Part shown: piece after piece, positions 33,672-45,004 of the stretch | How positions within the stretch are numbered: the first letter of the stretch is position 1 | Layout: the number at the start of each line of letters is the position of its first letter | NCBI GenBank assembly: GCA_001438605.1 | Contig: LIDE01000006.1 | Location: 26,001-90,000, forward strand | Direction of reading: 5' to 3' | Origin: SAR92 bacterium BACL16 MAG-120619-bin48 | GTDB taxonomy: Bacteria; Pseudomonadota; Gammaproteobacteria; Pseudomonadales; Porticoccaceae | DNA: 64,000 nt | Notes under the pieces: model-generated | The model's database searches: none | What the model was told of the DNA's origin: nothing | Seen by the model: the letters and a program-made list of their open reading frames with translations, nothing else | Position numbers and translations under genes: made by a program

Positions 33672-34124
33672 CTAGCTTAACTTAACGACAATTAATGTAT
33701 TGCCGGATATTTCTTTTATAAAAACACGATCACCGAGGCTAACCTCTGCCTCGCAGATAAAATCCCACTCATCATCACCCAGCACTGGCGTTGTGAAGCG
33801 CACCTTACCACGACTGTGCTCTGTCGGTACTTTGATCACTTGACCAGACTCTCCTATCGCCGCGTCGCGCGTGATGCCCGCAGTGGTTCGATCAACCATC
33901 TTGGGTTTGAAATACTTGAACCACAACACCGTGAACGCTACAGAGAAGACCGTCCACAGCAGTATTTGCCAAGCAAAACTAAGGTTTGCCACCAACAGCA
34001 GCAGCCCAACCAAGAACGCGCCCAAACCGAACCAAAGAATGGTAAAGCTCGGGATAAAGATCTCCCCCGCCACTAGCAACATACCCAGCACTAACCAATG
34101 CCAATACAACAATTGAATACCCAT
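33672..34124 (-). CDS. NfeD-like membrane protein
   Basis: TM segments plus OB-fold region AAIGESGQVIKVPTEHSRGKVRF...GDRVFIKEISGNTLIVV. Confidence 0.85.
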   Translation of the reverse strand: MGIQLLYWHWLVLGMLLVAGEIFIPSFTILWFGLGAFLVGLLLLVANLSFAWQILLWTVFSVAFTVLWFKYFKPKMVDRTTAGITRDAAIGESGQVIKVPTEHSRGKVRFTTPVLGDDEWDFICEAEVSLGDRVFIKEISGNTLIVVKLS

Positions 34125-34152
34125 ACTCGCTCCTTACTGGCCCATCGCGCCA

Positions 34153-34686
34153 TCAAACACGCGCTAGATTCATTAGAATAGCATCTTCCCGACCATACTC
34201 TGTCAAATAATAGTCTCGCCGCCTTCCCACCTCAACAAACCCATACTGGTGATAAAGGCAGATGGCGGGAATATTAGACACCCGCACTTCGAGATGAACC
34301 ACAGTGACAGCAGAAGGCAAGGCGGCCAACTGTGCGGCGAGCAACTGAGCCCCCAAACCCTTGCCCTGATGTTGCGGTGCAATGGTGATATTGAGGATTT
34401 CTGCCGTATCTAAAACTGTCGAGATAATCGCATAACCGAGTATCTCCTCACCCTCTGCCGAGGTTGTACGCATGACAACACAGTGATGCTCATCGAGGCT
34501 CTGCTGAAATTGCCCACGACTCCAAGGGTCGGGCGTTGATGCTTGATCAATAGCAACAACCGTTGCCATATCTTCAAAAGACATGGGGCAAATCTGAATT
34601 CGTCCAGTGGAAACTGTCAAGATCGCACTACGACGATGGATTGATCGGTAGCGACGGCAAAAGCGGCTGCAATATTTGCCAGGCAT
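34153..34686 (-). CDS. rimI: Ribosomal protein S18-alanine N-acetyltransferase; start uncertain (the N-terminal part of the ORF is probably not translated)
   Basis: DQASTPDPWSRGQFQQSL, NITIAPQHQGKGLGAQLL, LEVRVSNIPAICLYHQYGFVEVGRRRDYY. Confidence 0.88.
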   Translation of the reverse strand: MPGKYCSRFCRRYRSIHRRSAILTVSTGRIQICPMSFEDMATVVAIDQASTPDPWSRGQFQQSLDEHHCVVMRTTSAEGEEILGYAIISTVLDTAEILNITIAPQHQGKGLGAQLLAAQLAALPSAVTVVHLEVRVSNIPAICLYHQYGFVEVGRRRDYYLTEYGREDAILMNLARV

Positions 34687-35449
34687 CAGACTTCAGTTGC
34701 GGCACTTCAATCATCTGCTTAAGTGATGGCAGCGTTATGGCGACTGTCTGCTCAGAGAATGCCACACGACCATTGTCGATATGATCCAGTGCTGCCGGCT
34801 CCAGCAACCAGCGCGCAGCCTGCTCACCCAATACCAGCATCGACTTGACCGGTTGACGATTAAACCGAGCGTGCAATAGCGAGGACAGAAACTCTCTCAC
34901 CTCCGCCTCATCGCCCTGCGCTTTAGGATAAGGGGGCCACTCAACTAACTCGAGGGACGGCAAACTGTTGAAACCACAGCCTATGGCGTTCAGCAAATTG
35001 CGCAGCAACTGCATCTCATCCCTGTCTGCCAACGCACCTTCTACCATGGTGCAGACCAACAACTCCGGCGAAATCTGCCAGAGGGAGAATTTGACTTCAA
35101 TGGCCTGAGCGAACTCTTCGACAGCCGCTACTGGGCGCACTGGGACCTTCTTGGCCCCAGCGGGTCGAGCACTTAACTCCGTCAGACTGACCAACGCCGC
35201 CACATGCTTATCTTGTGTGGTTTTGCTGGCGGGCATAGCTGCGGTCATTGCGGCAGAGAACGCCTCCGCCGCTGAAGGTGAGGCTGTTTGTGCGGAAACC
35301 TCGACGCGCTGACCCGGCGCTTTAGCTCTGGATTCACTGCCGATCTGTTCGCGCTCAGAACTCTCTGACGCTGCAACTGCCCACTCCCTCGGCACATACT
35401 GAACGATGCCAAGGCTTTTGAGATAGTCCTGTTGCAGAGCCGAATCCAT
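34628..35449 (-). CDS. Putative DNA polymerase III psi (HolD)-like protein
   Basis: N-terminus QQDYLKSLGIVQYVPRE resembles the E. coli HolD N-terminus (LQQLGITQW); located directly upstream of rimI as holD is in E. coli; C-terminal part MLVLGEQAARWLL. Confidence 0.5.
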   Translation of the reverse strand: MDSALQQDYLKSLGIVQYVPREWAVAASESSEREQIGSESRAKAPGQRVEVSAQTASPSAAEAFSAAMTAAMPASKTTQDKHVAALVSLTELSARPAGAKKVPVRPVAAVEEFAQAIEVKFSLWQISPELLVCTMVEGALADRDEMQLLRNLLNAIGCGFNSLPSLELVEWPPYPKAQGDEAEVREFLSSLLHARFNRQPVKSMLVLGEQAARWLLEPAALDHIDNGRVAFSEQTVAITLPSLKQMIEVPQLKSDAWQILQPLLPSLPINPSS

Positions 35450-36996
35450 TACACGCCACCCAGTTGCGGATGCAGTCGACCGGGGTTGCGCATCAATGTC
35501 AGCGCATTTAAATACGCCTTGGCACTGGCCACAAGAATATCGGTGTCGGCACCCATGCCATTAATAATGCGGCCATTTTTCTCCAACCGCACAGTCACTT
35601 CACCCTGCGAGTCGGTACCCTGTGTAACTGCATTAACCGAGTAGAGCTGCAACTGCGTTTCGCTATTGACCAATTTTTCGATAGCTTTAAAAATGGCGTC
35701 GACGGCGCCATCGCCGGTGCCATCTGCGCTGTGCTCTTTGTTTTGGTAGCGAATAGTCAACTTCGCCTCAGGCAGCTGGCCTGACTTGGACAAAACCTCA
35801 AGATCAACCAAGGTGAGTGCGTCCTCTTCTGCTCCCATATGAACATCGGAGACGAGGGCCTGCAAATCTTCGTCATAAATTTCGCGCTTTTTATCGGCAA
35901 GGGCTTTAAAGCGAACAAACACATCATTAAAGGCTTCCTTGCTGTCAAACTTGATGCCTAACTCGTCAAGGCGCGATGCCAGCGCTGCGCGACCAGAGAG
36001 TTTACCCAACGACAACTTATTCGTGCTCCAGCCCACATCTTCTGCCCGCATAATTTCATAGGTTTCGCGAAACTTAAGAATACCGTCTTGGTGGATACCT
36101 GACTCGTGAGCAAAGGCATTGGCGCCGACAATTGCTTTGTTGGGCTGTACTGGAAAGCCGGTAATACTCGACACCAAACGCGACGTTGGCACGATGTGCA
36201 CTGCATTAATAGTGGTCTCAACGGGAAAAACATCTTTGCGAGTGCGAATAGCCATCACAATTTCTTCCAGCGACGCGTTACCCGCCCGCTCGCCCAAACC
36301 ATTAACGGTACATTCAACTTGGCGGGCTCCGTTCTGTACTGCCGCCAAACTGTTGGCCACAGCGAGACCCAAATCATTGTGGCAGTGAACCGAGAAAATC
36401 GCCTGATCAGCATTGGGCACAGCCTGCATCAAACGCTTGATCATCAGCCCGTACTCACTGGGGTCTGAGTAACCCACCGTATCCGGCAAATTGATCGTGC
36501 GAGCGCCAGCATGAATAACAGCTTCCGTAATGCGGCACATAAAATCAAACTCCGTGCGGCTGGCATCCTCCAGAGAAAATTCCACATCGTCAATTAAACT
36601 GCGGGCAATTTTGACCGCACCCACGGCCTGAGCCAACACATCGTCTGGGGCCATTTGCAGCTTGTGCTTCATGTGAATCGGGGAGGTGGCAATAAACGTG
36701 TGGATGCGTCCGGCATTAGCGCCCTTCAAAGCCTCGGCGGCGCGCTCAATATCACCGCGAACGGCGCGAGATAAGCTGCAAATACGGCTCTCTTTAACGG
36801 TATTGGCAATCGCTTTGATAGCTTCAAAATCACCCTGACTTGATATGGCAAAACCCGCTTCGATCACGTCAACGCGCATTTTTTCTAGGGCTATAGCAAT
36901 ACGGACTTTTTCATCTTTGGTCATCGACGCGCCGGGGCTCTGCTCACCGTCACGCAATGTTGTATCAAAAATGACTAATTTTTCTTTGGTTGGCAT
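35449..36996 (-). CDS. leuA: 2-isopropylmalate synthase
   Basis: [53 protein letters not shown]. Confidence 0.96.
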   Translation of the reverse strand: MPTKEKLVIFDTTLRDGEQSPGASMTKDEKVRIAIALEKMRVDVIEAGFAISSQGDFEAIKAIANTVKESRICSLSRAVRGDIERAAEALKGANAGRIHTFIATSPIHMKHKLQMAPDDVLAQAVGAVKIARSLIDDVEFSLEDASRTEFDFMCRITEAVIHAGARTINLPDTVGYSDPSEYGLMIKRLMQAVPNADQAIFSVHCHNDLGLAVANSLAAVQNGARQVECTVNGLGERAGNASLEEIVMAIRTRKDVFPVETTINAVHIVPTSRLVSSITGFPVQPNKAIVGANAFAHESGIHQDGILKFRETYEIMRAEDVGWSTNKLSLGKLSGRAALASRLDELGIKFDSKEAFNDVFVRFKALADKKREIYDEDLQALVSDVHMGAEEDALTLVDLEVLSKSGQLPEAKLTIRYQNKEHSADGTGDGAVDAIFKAIEKLVNSETQLQLYSVNAVTQGTDSQGEVTVRLEKNGRIINGMGADTDILVASAKAYLNALTLMRNPGRLHPQLGGV

Positions 36997-37140
36997 AGTC
37001 TTCTCTTTATTCTTGGGCCACTTTTCAACTGGCTTATTGTAAAACGTATTCGGCCTCAGTGGGGCTCGAATATCAACGGTTTTCTATCCTTTTTGAAAGG
37101 ATTCCACGGGGTTTTTTTGAGGTATAACGATAGATGCCCC

Positions 37141-37239
37141 TCAGGGCAGGAGTAGAAATAAAGCAGCAGCAAAAAGACCAGCCGCTGGGCTGGCACTTAT
37201 CGCTGTATTGGAAGTAGAGTTGAAAGTCGGTTTATTCAT
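37141..37239 (-). CDS. Candidate leucine leader peptide (32 aa) upstream of leuA
   Basis: Own translation: MNKPTFNSTSNTAISASPAAGLFAAALFLLLP*; five Leu in the last 11 codons using CTT, TTA, CTA, CTC, CTG; ends 144 bp upstream of the leuA start. No strong Shine-Dalgarno. Confidence 0.5.
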   Translation of the reverse strand: MNKPTFNSTSNTAISASPAAGLFAAALFLLLP

Positions 37240-37317
37240 GGCGCCATTCAAACAGATTTACAGCTAACTGCCAACTGTTAAATGCGCCGTCCTGACGCGC
37301 ACTCAACGGATACAGCC

Positions 37318-38136
37318 TTAGTCTTCATCAACGCTTGGATCAATAATCTCAGCCTCAGCCTTGCTGCTAAAGCCAAACGCGTGCAATACCCACAGGACTG
37401 GCGCGTAAAAGCTAAAAACAGCCGCCAAACCGAACAAGATACGCGGCGGATCAATAGTGATTAGAACAAACCCCATCACCACAGACAGAATCACCATAAA
37501 GGGGACTTTGCCGCGAAAATCGATTTCTTTAAAGCTGGGATATTTAAGATTAGATACCATCAACAAACCCGCCATGGCGGTAATAACGGCGCCACCCACC
37601 GACAGCCATAGCGTGGATTCCAGTTCATGGGTTGACCAGATAAGGCCCGCAACCAGCGCAGCCGCCATCGGGCTGGGTAATCCAGTGAAGGTCTTTTTGT
37701 CCGCCAGTTCCGCCTGCACATTAAAGCGAGCGAGACGCAGGGCGGCACAACTGGCGTAGACGAAAGCCGCGGCCAATCCCAATTTACCGAGATCGTCCAA
37801 CCCCCATCCGTAGGCCACAACGGCCGGTGCAACGCCAAAAGACACCATATCAGAGAGACTGTCATACTGGACGCCGAAGGCACTTTCGGTATTGGTCATT
37901 CGCGCCACACGGCCGTCTAGGCCGTCAAATAACATAGCGGTAAAGATCGCCATGGCCGCCCATTCGTAGTTGCCGCTGAAGCCAGACAGCACGGCATAAA
38001 AGCCGCCAAAGAGTGCGCCTGTGGTCAATAAATTAGGCAGCAAATAGATTCCCTTGCGACGGATAGGAGCTTCACCTTCAGCGGGTTTCCCTTTCAACGT
38101 CACGACTTTCTCTTTTGTCTCTACTTCTTTAATCAT
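37318..38136 (-). CDS. pssA: CDP-diacylglycerol-serine O-phosphatidyltransferase
   Basis: FDGLDGRVARMTNTESAFGVQYDSLSDMVSFGVAP. Confidence 0.93.
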   Translation of the reverse strand: MIKEVETKEKVVTLKGKPAEGEAPIRRKGIYLLPNLLTTGALFGGFYAVLSGFSGNYEWAAMAIFTAMLFDGLDGRVARMTNTESAFGVQYDSLSDMVSFGVAPAVVAYGWGLDDLGKLGLAAAFVYASCAALRLARFNVQAELADKKTFTGLPSPMAAALVAGLIWSTHELESTLWLSVGGAVITAMAGLLMVSNLKYPSFKEIDFRGKVPFMVILSVVMGFVLITIDPPRILFGLAAVFSFYAPVLWVLHAFGFSSKAEAEIIDPSVDED

Positions 38137-38201
38137 TATTTTTTTCTCAATTTAGGGCTGGTGTGCCCATTCAAGGGCGGCATTATAAGCCAACTCAGCG
38201 G

Positions 38202-38999
38202 CTAACTTTCCAAATAATGTGTTTTCATCTTTTCAATATCAGTATCGGACATACCCAGCGCGGTCGTCAGATAATTTCCCACACTACCAAAACGCGCATC
38301 AATCGCATCGAGAAAAGCGACGATATTGTCTTCATGCACTGAGCAGTACGGAATCAACCAATCGCGATCCCAGCTCTCTACTTTAGCACTGCGCAGGTGG
38401 CCCTCGACAATAGCAATTAATTTACTCGAATCATAATGCTGAATGGTCAGCATGTAATCTGCAATAATTGTCTCGCGGGGCACTTCTAACGCAGACAAAA
38501 TCAGTGCCGCCGCCATGCCAGTGCGATCTTTTCCAGCCGAGCAATGAAAGACGCTCGCCCCTTCAACATTATCGACAATCCCTCGCATAAAGCGGCTAAA
38601 TGCAGGTATCACTGAGTCAATGCACGAGCGATAGGAATTCACTACCAGCTGATGCGAGGCCTCGGCCGTCAGCGCACCGTCAAAAAGAAATTCCCAAAAT
38701 CGCGAAATATCACCAACAGATATTTGGTAGTCATCGATAAACTCTGCGCGAATAGCGCAGCTTGGTGATTGCGCCTGTTCCTCTTTGCGACGGAAATCGT
38801 GAATTTTATTGATACCAATAACGTCAAGCGTGTCGATATCAGCATCGCTGAGGGCCGCCAAATGGCCACAACGCATAATTTTTCGCCATTTCACTCGCTG
38901 CCCATGAATGGTTTCATAGCCGCCTAAATCGCGGAAATTAATGCCGCCATCGAGGGCAACTACACGGGTCATCACACTTTCTGTTGCTTCAGTCATTGC
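38202..38999 (-). CDS. Tyrosine-protein phosphatase (Y_phosphatase3-type)
   Basis: GGINFRDLGGYET, HCSAGKDRTGMAAALIL. Confidence 0.9.
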   Translation of the reverse strand, partial: AMTEATESVMTRVVALDGGINFRDLGGYETIHGQRVKWRKIMRCGHLAALSDADIDTLDVIGINKIHDFRRKEEQAQSPSCAIRAEFIDDYQISVGDISRFWEFLFDGALTAEASHQLVVNSYRSCIDSVIPAFSRFMRGIVDNVEGASVFHCSAGKDRTGMAAALILSALEVPRETIIADYMLTIQHYDSSKLIAIVEGHLRSAKVESWDRDWLIPYCSVHEDNIVAFLDAIDARFGSVGNYLTTALGMSDTDIEKMKTHYLES

Positions 39000-39050
39000 C
39001 TTATCCCACTGCACTCATTTGTATTTCTGCGCCGTTCAACCCTGAATAGA

Positions 39051-39080
39051 CAAACGGCCCGCTGATGAGCGAGCCGTTTG
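39051..39080 (-). terminator. Stem-loop downstream of ilvC
   Basis: CAAACGGC...GCCGTTTG 8-bp arms with extended internal pairing. Confidence 0.55.
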
Positions 39081-39102
39081 CGAAAGCGTAACTAAATACA
39101 AC

Positions 39103-40128
<1,026 letters not shown>

Positions 40129-40140
40129 CTAATTTAATAG

Positions 40141-40635
40141 TTAAACACGTAAAAATTTGTCGCCTCGGGAAATACCAGAAACACCACTTCGCACCACTTC
40201 CATAACCCCTATATCGCGAACGGCCTCGATAAAAGCGTCGAGCTTCTCACTGTCTCCAGCAAGTTGCACGGTATAGGTTGTTGGAGTCACATCGATAATG
40301 TGCCCCCGAAAGATCTCCACACAGTTTTTTAACTCTGTGCGGACATCATTATCTACTGCCTTAATTTTTACCAACATCAACTCGCGCTCAATGTGCGGGC
40401 CCTCGGTCAAGTCGACAACTTTCAGAGTGTCGATGAGCTTGTGCAATTGTTTAACAATCTGCTCGGCCATATGATCATCGCCCTGCGTGGTTAAGGTTAA
40501 CCGCGACAGGGTATCGTCGTCTGTCGGTGCAACCGTCAGGGTGTCGATATTGTAACCACGCTGAGCAAACAGCCCAACGACGCGAGACAGCGCGCCGGAT
40601 TCGTTTTCTAACAAAATTGAAATAATACGCTTCAT
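40141..40635 (-). CDS. ilvN: Acetolactate synthase small subunit
   Basis: [38 protein letters not shown] (ACT domain); start placed at internal ATG 40635 rather than track 40764. Confidence 0.94.
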   Translation of the reverse strand: MKRIISILLENESGALSRVVGLFAQRGYNIDTLTVAPTDDDTLSRLTLTTQGDDHMAEQIVKQLHKLIDTLKVVDLTEGPHIERELMLVKIKAVDNDVRTELKNCVEIFRGHIIDVTPTTYTVQLAGDSEKLDAFIEAVRDIGVMEVVRSGVSGISRGDKFLRV

Positions 40636-42371
40636 TAGGTTCTCTCCGTCTTGCTCAGCCACAGATCGCGCATTGAGCCGCCAGGCATTTGCATCGGGTA
40701 GACGTGCTCCGATCGGTCGATGCAAATATCCATAAATACCACGCGGTCTTTCATGGCAAAACACTCGCGCATTTTTTCTTCCAACTCATCGAAGTGAGTC
40801 ACTTTCATTCCGACGTGGCCATAGGCCTCAGCAAGAGCAACAAAGTCTGGGAGCGACTCTTCATAAAGACTCTGCGAGTAACGGCTGTTGTAGTTCATAT
40901 CCTGCCACTGGCGCACCATGCCGAGTGCGGCATTGTTGAGATTGATAATCTTCACCGGTAATTTGTGCTGGGTGCAGGTGGAGAGCTCTTGTATACACAT
41001 CTGGATACTGCCCTCGCCGGTCACACAGGCGACATCCACATCGGGGAACGCAAGTTTGGCTCCCATGGCTGCGGGCAAGCCAAAGCCCATTGTTCCAAGG
41101 CCGCCGGAGTTAATCCACATGCGCGGTTTATCAAACAGATAGTACTGCGCGGCAAACATCTGATGCTGACCCACGTCGGAGGTGACGATGGCTTCGCCAT
41201 TGGTCACTTTGTAGAGCATCTTGATCACGTCTTGCGGCTTGATGCAGGTGCCCGAACTCTCTTCATAGCGTGAGGCGGTGTACAGACCTTTGTCGGCACG
41301 CCACTGGTCGAGCTGGGTCCACCAAGCGGCAATAGCGTCAGCATCTGGCACGGTGTCTGACTCTTCAACCAGTTCTAGAATTTCAGATAAAACAGCGCGA
41401 CAGGTGCCCACGATCGGAATATGCGCTTCAATATTTTTCGACACGGAGGTGGGGTCAACATCAATATGAATAATGGTGGCATGGGGGCAAAACTTGGCTA
41501 AATCGTTAGTCACTCGATCGTCAAAGCGCGCACCCACCGCAAAAATAACATCAGCGTGATGCATCGCGGTATTGGCTTCGTAAGTACCATGCATACCCAA
41601 CATCCCCAAATACTGACGGTCAGTGCCCGGGTAGCCACCGAGACCCATCAGGGTGTTGGTGACGGGGTAATTGAGCTTTCGCGCCAACGCAATCAAATGT
41701 TCTGAGGCATTATCAATAACGATGCCGCCACCGGTGTACATGACCGGGCGCTTGGCATCGATTAAGGTTTTTACCGCGCGGCGTATTTGCCCGCGATGCC
41801 CCTTATCGGTCGGCTGGTATGAGCGGATTTTAATGTCAGTGGGGTACTCATAGGGCACTTTATAAGTTGGATCGGTGACATCTTTGGGAATATCCACCAC
41901 AACTGGACCAGGACGGCCAGTAGCGGCAATGTAATAGGCTTTGGCGATGGTTTGGGCAATATCTTCTGCGCGAGTCACCAAAAAACTGTGCTTAACAATC
42001 GGCCGCGACACACCCACCATATCGGTCTCTTGGAAGGCGTCTTGACCAATCTTCGTTAGGGGAACCTGTCCGGAAATCACAACCAATGGAATGGAGTCCA
42101 TGTAGGCGGTTGCAATACCCGTAATCGCGTTAGTCGCACCGGGACCCGAGGTAACTAGAGCAGTGCCCACCTCACCGGTCGCGCGAGAAAAGCCATCGGC
42201 TGCATGCACGGCTGCCTGCTCATGGCGAACCAGCAAATGCTCAACGTCGTTTTGTCGATAAAGGGCGTCATAAATATGCAGCGCAGCACCGCCGGGATAG
42301 CCCCAGACGTACTTGATGCCTGAATCACGCAGTGCGCGGATAACAATATCACCGCCAGAAAGGAGTTCCAC
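40635..42371 (-). CDS. ilvB: Acetolactate synthase large subunit
   Basis: [51 protein letters not shown]. Confidence 0.95.
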   Translation of the reverse strand: MELLSGGDIVIRALRDSGIKYVWGYPGGAALHIYDALYRQNDVEHLLVRHEQAAVHAADGFSRATGEVGTALVTSGPGATNAITGIATAYMDSIPLVVISGQVPLTKIGQDAFQETDMVGVSRPIVKHSFLVTRAEDIAQTIAKAYYIAATGRPGPVVVDIPKDVTDPTYKVPYEYPTDIKIRSYQPTDKGHRGQIRRAVKTLIDAKRPVMYTGGGIVIDNASEHLIALARKLNYPVTNTLMGLGGYPGTDRQYLGMLGMHGTYEANTAMHHADVIFAVGARFDDRVTNDLAKFCPHATIIHIDVDPTSVSKNIEAHIPIVGTCRAVLSEILELVEESDTVPDADAIAAWWTQLDQWRADKGLYTASRYEESSGTCIKPQDVIKMLYKVTNGEAIVTSDVGQHQMFAAQYYLFDKPRMWINSGGLGTMGFGLPAAMGAKLAFPDVDVACVTGEGSIQMCIQELSTCTQHKLPVKIINLNNAALGMVRQWQDMNYNSRYSQSLYEESLPDFVALAEAYGHVGMKVTHFDELEEKMRECFAMKDRVVFMDICIDRSEHVYPMQMPGGSMRDLWLSKTERT

Positions 42372-42745
42372 AATATGTCCTCAACAAAGATTAACTTAGG
42401 GACTTTTCACATTGTGGCAATAGGCTGTTACATCAAAATAGATGCCGCGATCACGGCTAATTCCAGTCGCACGGGTCAGTGCTAACGACTGTTATCGGGT
42501 GCTTTAACTATCGGTAAATAGTAGCGCCATCTGTGTTGATGACCAGCGGCATGGATAACGCCAGCATGGTACTTGGTCCAAAATTTCTGCAGCAATACGC
42601 TGAGAAGGCGCGTAATTTAACAGTTTTGAACAATTAGTCAATCATTGGCCTGATATCCAGTGCATTGAAATCTATACTAGAAGCCTATTAGAAGCCTATC
42701 TGCACAGCACTTTCCTCAAAAACTGAGCTGATTCACGCAAGGAGC

Positions 42746-43207
42746 ATGATCATGACAGCACTCGTTCAAACCCTTTTAGCTGGACTAATTTTTATCAGTT
42801 TTACTGCCGTGGCGACGACCAAGGTTCATAAATGGACCGACGAAAATGGCGTCACCCACTACAGCGAAATGCCGCCGGAAAACACAGCCGCCAAAGTGAT
42901 TACACTTCGCGGGGGCTCAGGACCTGCAAAAACTGCCTCAACGTCTACAACCGAAAGCGCTGACGCAGCTGACCCGGCTGAGAACACCGACGACAGCTCA
43001 GCCACAAAACTCGCAGAAGAGACAAAAGCGATTCGACAAAAGAATTGCGCTATCGCCAAGAGCAACCTGACCACCTTAGAAAACACCGGGCGAATTCGTG
43101 AAAAGGACCCCGAAACCGGTGATTATCGTTTTTTGCCCGAGGAAGAAAAACTCGCACAAATAGCTAAGATGAGGGACTATATCCGCTTAAACTGCAGCAA
43201 TACCTAA
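42746..43207 (+). CDS. DUF4124-containing protein
   Basis: Signal peptide then VHKWTDENGVTHYSEMPPENTAAKVI. Confidence 0.85.
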   Translation: MIMTALVQTLLAGLIFISFTAVATTKVHKWTDENGVTHYSEMPPENTAAKVITLRGGSGPAKTASTSTTESADAADPAENTDDSSATKLAEETKAIRQKNCAIAKSNLTTLENTGRIREKDPETGDYRFLPEEEKLAQIAKMRDYIRLNCSNT

Positions 43208-43265
43208 AACAGCAATACCTAAAACAGCAATACCTAAAACAGCAATAACTAAAACAACAATGACT
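43196..43265. repeat. 15-bp tandem repeat (4 full units plus a partial) starting at the 3' end of the DUF4124 gene
   Basis: agcaatacctaaaac x3, agcaataactaaaac, then aacaatgact; the TAA in the first unit is the gene's stop. Confidence 0.95.
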
Positions 43266-43278
43266 GGGGAGTGTGATT

Positions 43279-44952
43279 TTGAAAAAACTATCGCTGACTG
43301 CGGCCTGTGCCGTTCTGATTGGACTGTTAACCGGCTGTGACTCAGCTCAAGAATCACAGCCGATTGTGATAGAAAATATCCAAGGCTACAGCTTTGACAA
43401 CAATCGCGAACTTTTTCAATTTTCCTCACTTGCCATCAAAGACGGCAAAGTCCTCGCGACTGGCGATGACCAGCTGGCTCAGAATTATCCCAATGCAGAA
43501 AAAATCAACGGTCAGGGTAAGGCACTTCTGCCCGGCTTGATTGATGCCCACGGCCATGTCTCAGACCTGGGCTACAGTTTGCTCAGCGTTGATATTCGCG
43601 GCTTAGCATCTGCGCAAGAATCTGCGGAATTTGTCGCTAACTATGCCGCTCAGCACCCCACATTGACTTGGATTAAAGGCCGCGGCTGGAATCAGGTGCT
43701 CTGGCCCGACCAAGCGTTTCCCACTGCAGCCATACTCGATTCACAGATCAGCGACCGTCCAGTCTGGCTTGAGCGTATCGACGGCCATGGCGGATGGGCG
43801 AACAGCGCCGCACTGCGCTTGGCGGGTATCGACAAAGACACTGTCGCGCCAGAAGGCGGTGAAATTATTCGTGATGCTGAGGGTAATCCAAGTGGCGTGT
43901 TGATCGACAACGCCTCGTCACTGATTACTAGCATCATCCCGAAACCTAACGACGCAGATATCACCTTGGCCCTCGACACTGCCAGCAAACATTTACTCAG
44001 CCTTGGCGTCACATCAACCCATGATGCGGGCGTCAGTGCTCTCGAACACCCCCTCTACCGTCAAATCGCCGACCGTGGAGAAATGCAGGTGCGTATCTAT
44101 GGCATGATTTCCTCGTCTAATGCCAACCTCGCACAGACTCTCGCCGCTGGGCACAGCAGCGATGACAAGGATATGTACAGTCTGCGCAGTATTAAGATTT
44201 ATACCGATGGCGCGCTGGGTAGTCGCGGCGCGGCACTGATAGAGCCCTACAGCGATCGCCCCGATCACAGCGGGCTGATGTTAACGTCCGGTGAAGAGCT
44301 GCGCAGCCTCTTCGAGCAGTCCATTCAAGCAGACTTTCAAATCGCCGTGCACGCCATTGGCGACATGGGCAACCGCGTCGCCCTCGATGAATTTGAGCAC
44401 GCCTATGCCACAGTCGGTGGCCGTCATTTACGCAACCGTGTTGAGCACGCGCAGGTTGTCGCCATCAGCGATATTCAGCGCTTTAAGTCTCTCGACGTGA
44501 TTCCCTCTATGCAGCCAACTCATGCCACCAGTGACATGAATATGGCGGAAGAGAGAATTGGCGCCGAGCGTTTAAAAGGCGCCTACGCGTGGCGAACATT
44601 TTTAAATCAAGGTAGCCGTGTTGTCTCTGGTTCAGACTATCCGATTGAGCTCGCCAATCCCTTCGACGGCATTCATGCTGCTGTGACCCGCCAAGACAAA
44701 GGCAATCTACCTGAAGGCGGTTGGATTCCAGAGCAAGCTATGACCGTTGAGGAGGCTCTGCGCAGCTTCACTATCGATGCTGCTTGGGCGGCGCACCAAG
44801 AGGATCGCTTAGGCGGCCTGACACCCGGCAAATGGGCTGACTTTATTGTGTTGGATCAGGATATTTTCCAAGGGGACGCGTCGGACTTATGGAAAACCCG
44901 CGTAGAGCAGACATGGCTAGCGGGCAAGCTGGTTTACACTCGCGCGCCTTAA
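43279..44952 (+). CDS. Amidohydrolase-family (YtcJ-type) lipoprotein
   Basis: TTG start at 43279 (7 nt after GGGGAG) gives MKKLSLTAACAVLIGLLTGC lipobox; LLPGLIDAHGHVSDLG, RIDGHGGWANSAAL. Track start is GTG 43273. Confidence 0.9.
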   Translation: MKKLSLTAACAVLIGLLTGCDSAQESQPIVIENIQGYSFDNNRELFQFSSLAIKDGKVLATGDDQLAQNYPNAEKINGQGKALLPGLIDAHGHVSDLGYSLLSVDIRGLASAQESAEFVANYAAQHPTLTWIKGRGWNQVLWPDQAFPTAAILDSQISDRPVWLERIDGHGGWANSAALRLAGIDKDTVAPEGGEIIRDAEGNPSGVLIDNASSLITSIIPKPNDADITLALDTASKHLLSLGVTSTHDAGVSALEHPLYRQIADRGEMQVRIYGMISSSNANLAQTLAAGHSSDDKDMYSLRSIKIYTDGALGSRGAALIEPYSDRPDHSGLMLTSGEELRSLFEQSIQADFQIAVHAIGDMGNRVALDEFEHAYATVGGRHLRNRVEHAQVVAISDIQRFKSLDVIPSMQPTHATSDMNMAEERIGAERLKGAYAWRTFLNQGSRVVSGSDYPIELANPFDGIHAAVTRQDKGNLPEGGWIPEQAMTVEEALRSFTIDAAWAAHQEDRLGGLTPGKWADFIVLDQDIFQGDASDLWKTRVEQTWLAGKLVYTRAP

Positions 44953-45004
44953 TATCTGAGAGGGCTCACCTCAGCACATCAATTTAGCGCAGCGCAACGG
45001 TGAC

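Noticed and set aside
42510-42570. Possible ilv leader peptide upstream of ilvB (MLALSMPLVINTDGATIYR*)
   Set aside because: Only loosely enriched in Leu/Val/Ile, no run of regulatory codons and no obvious terminator; not above chance.
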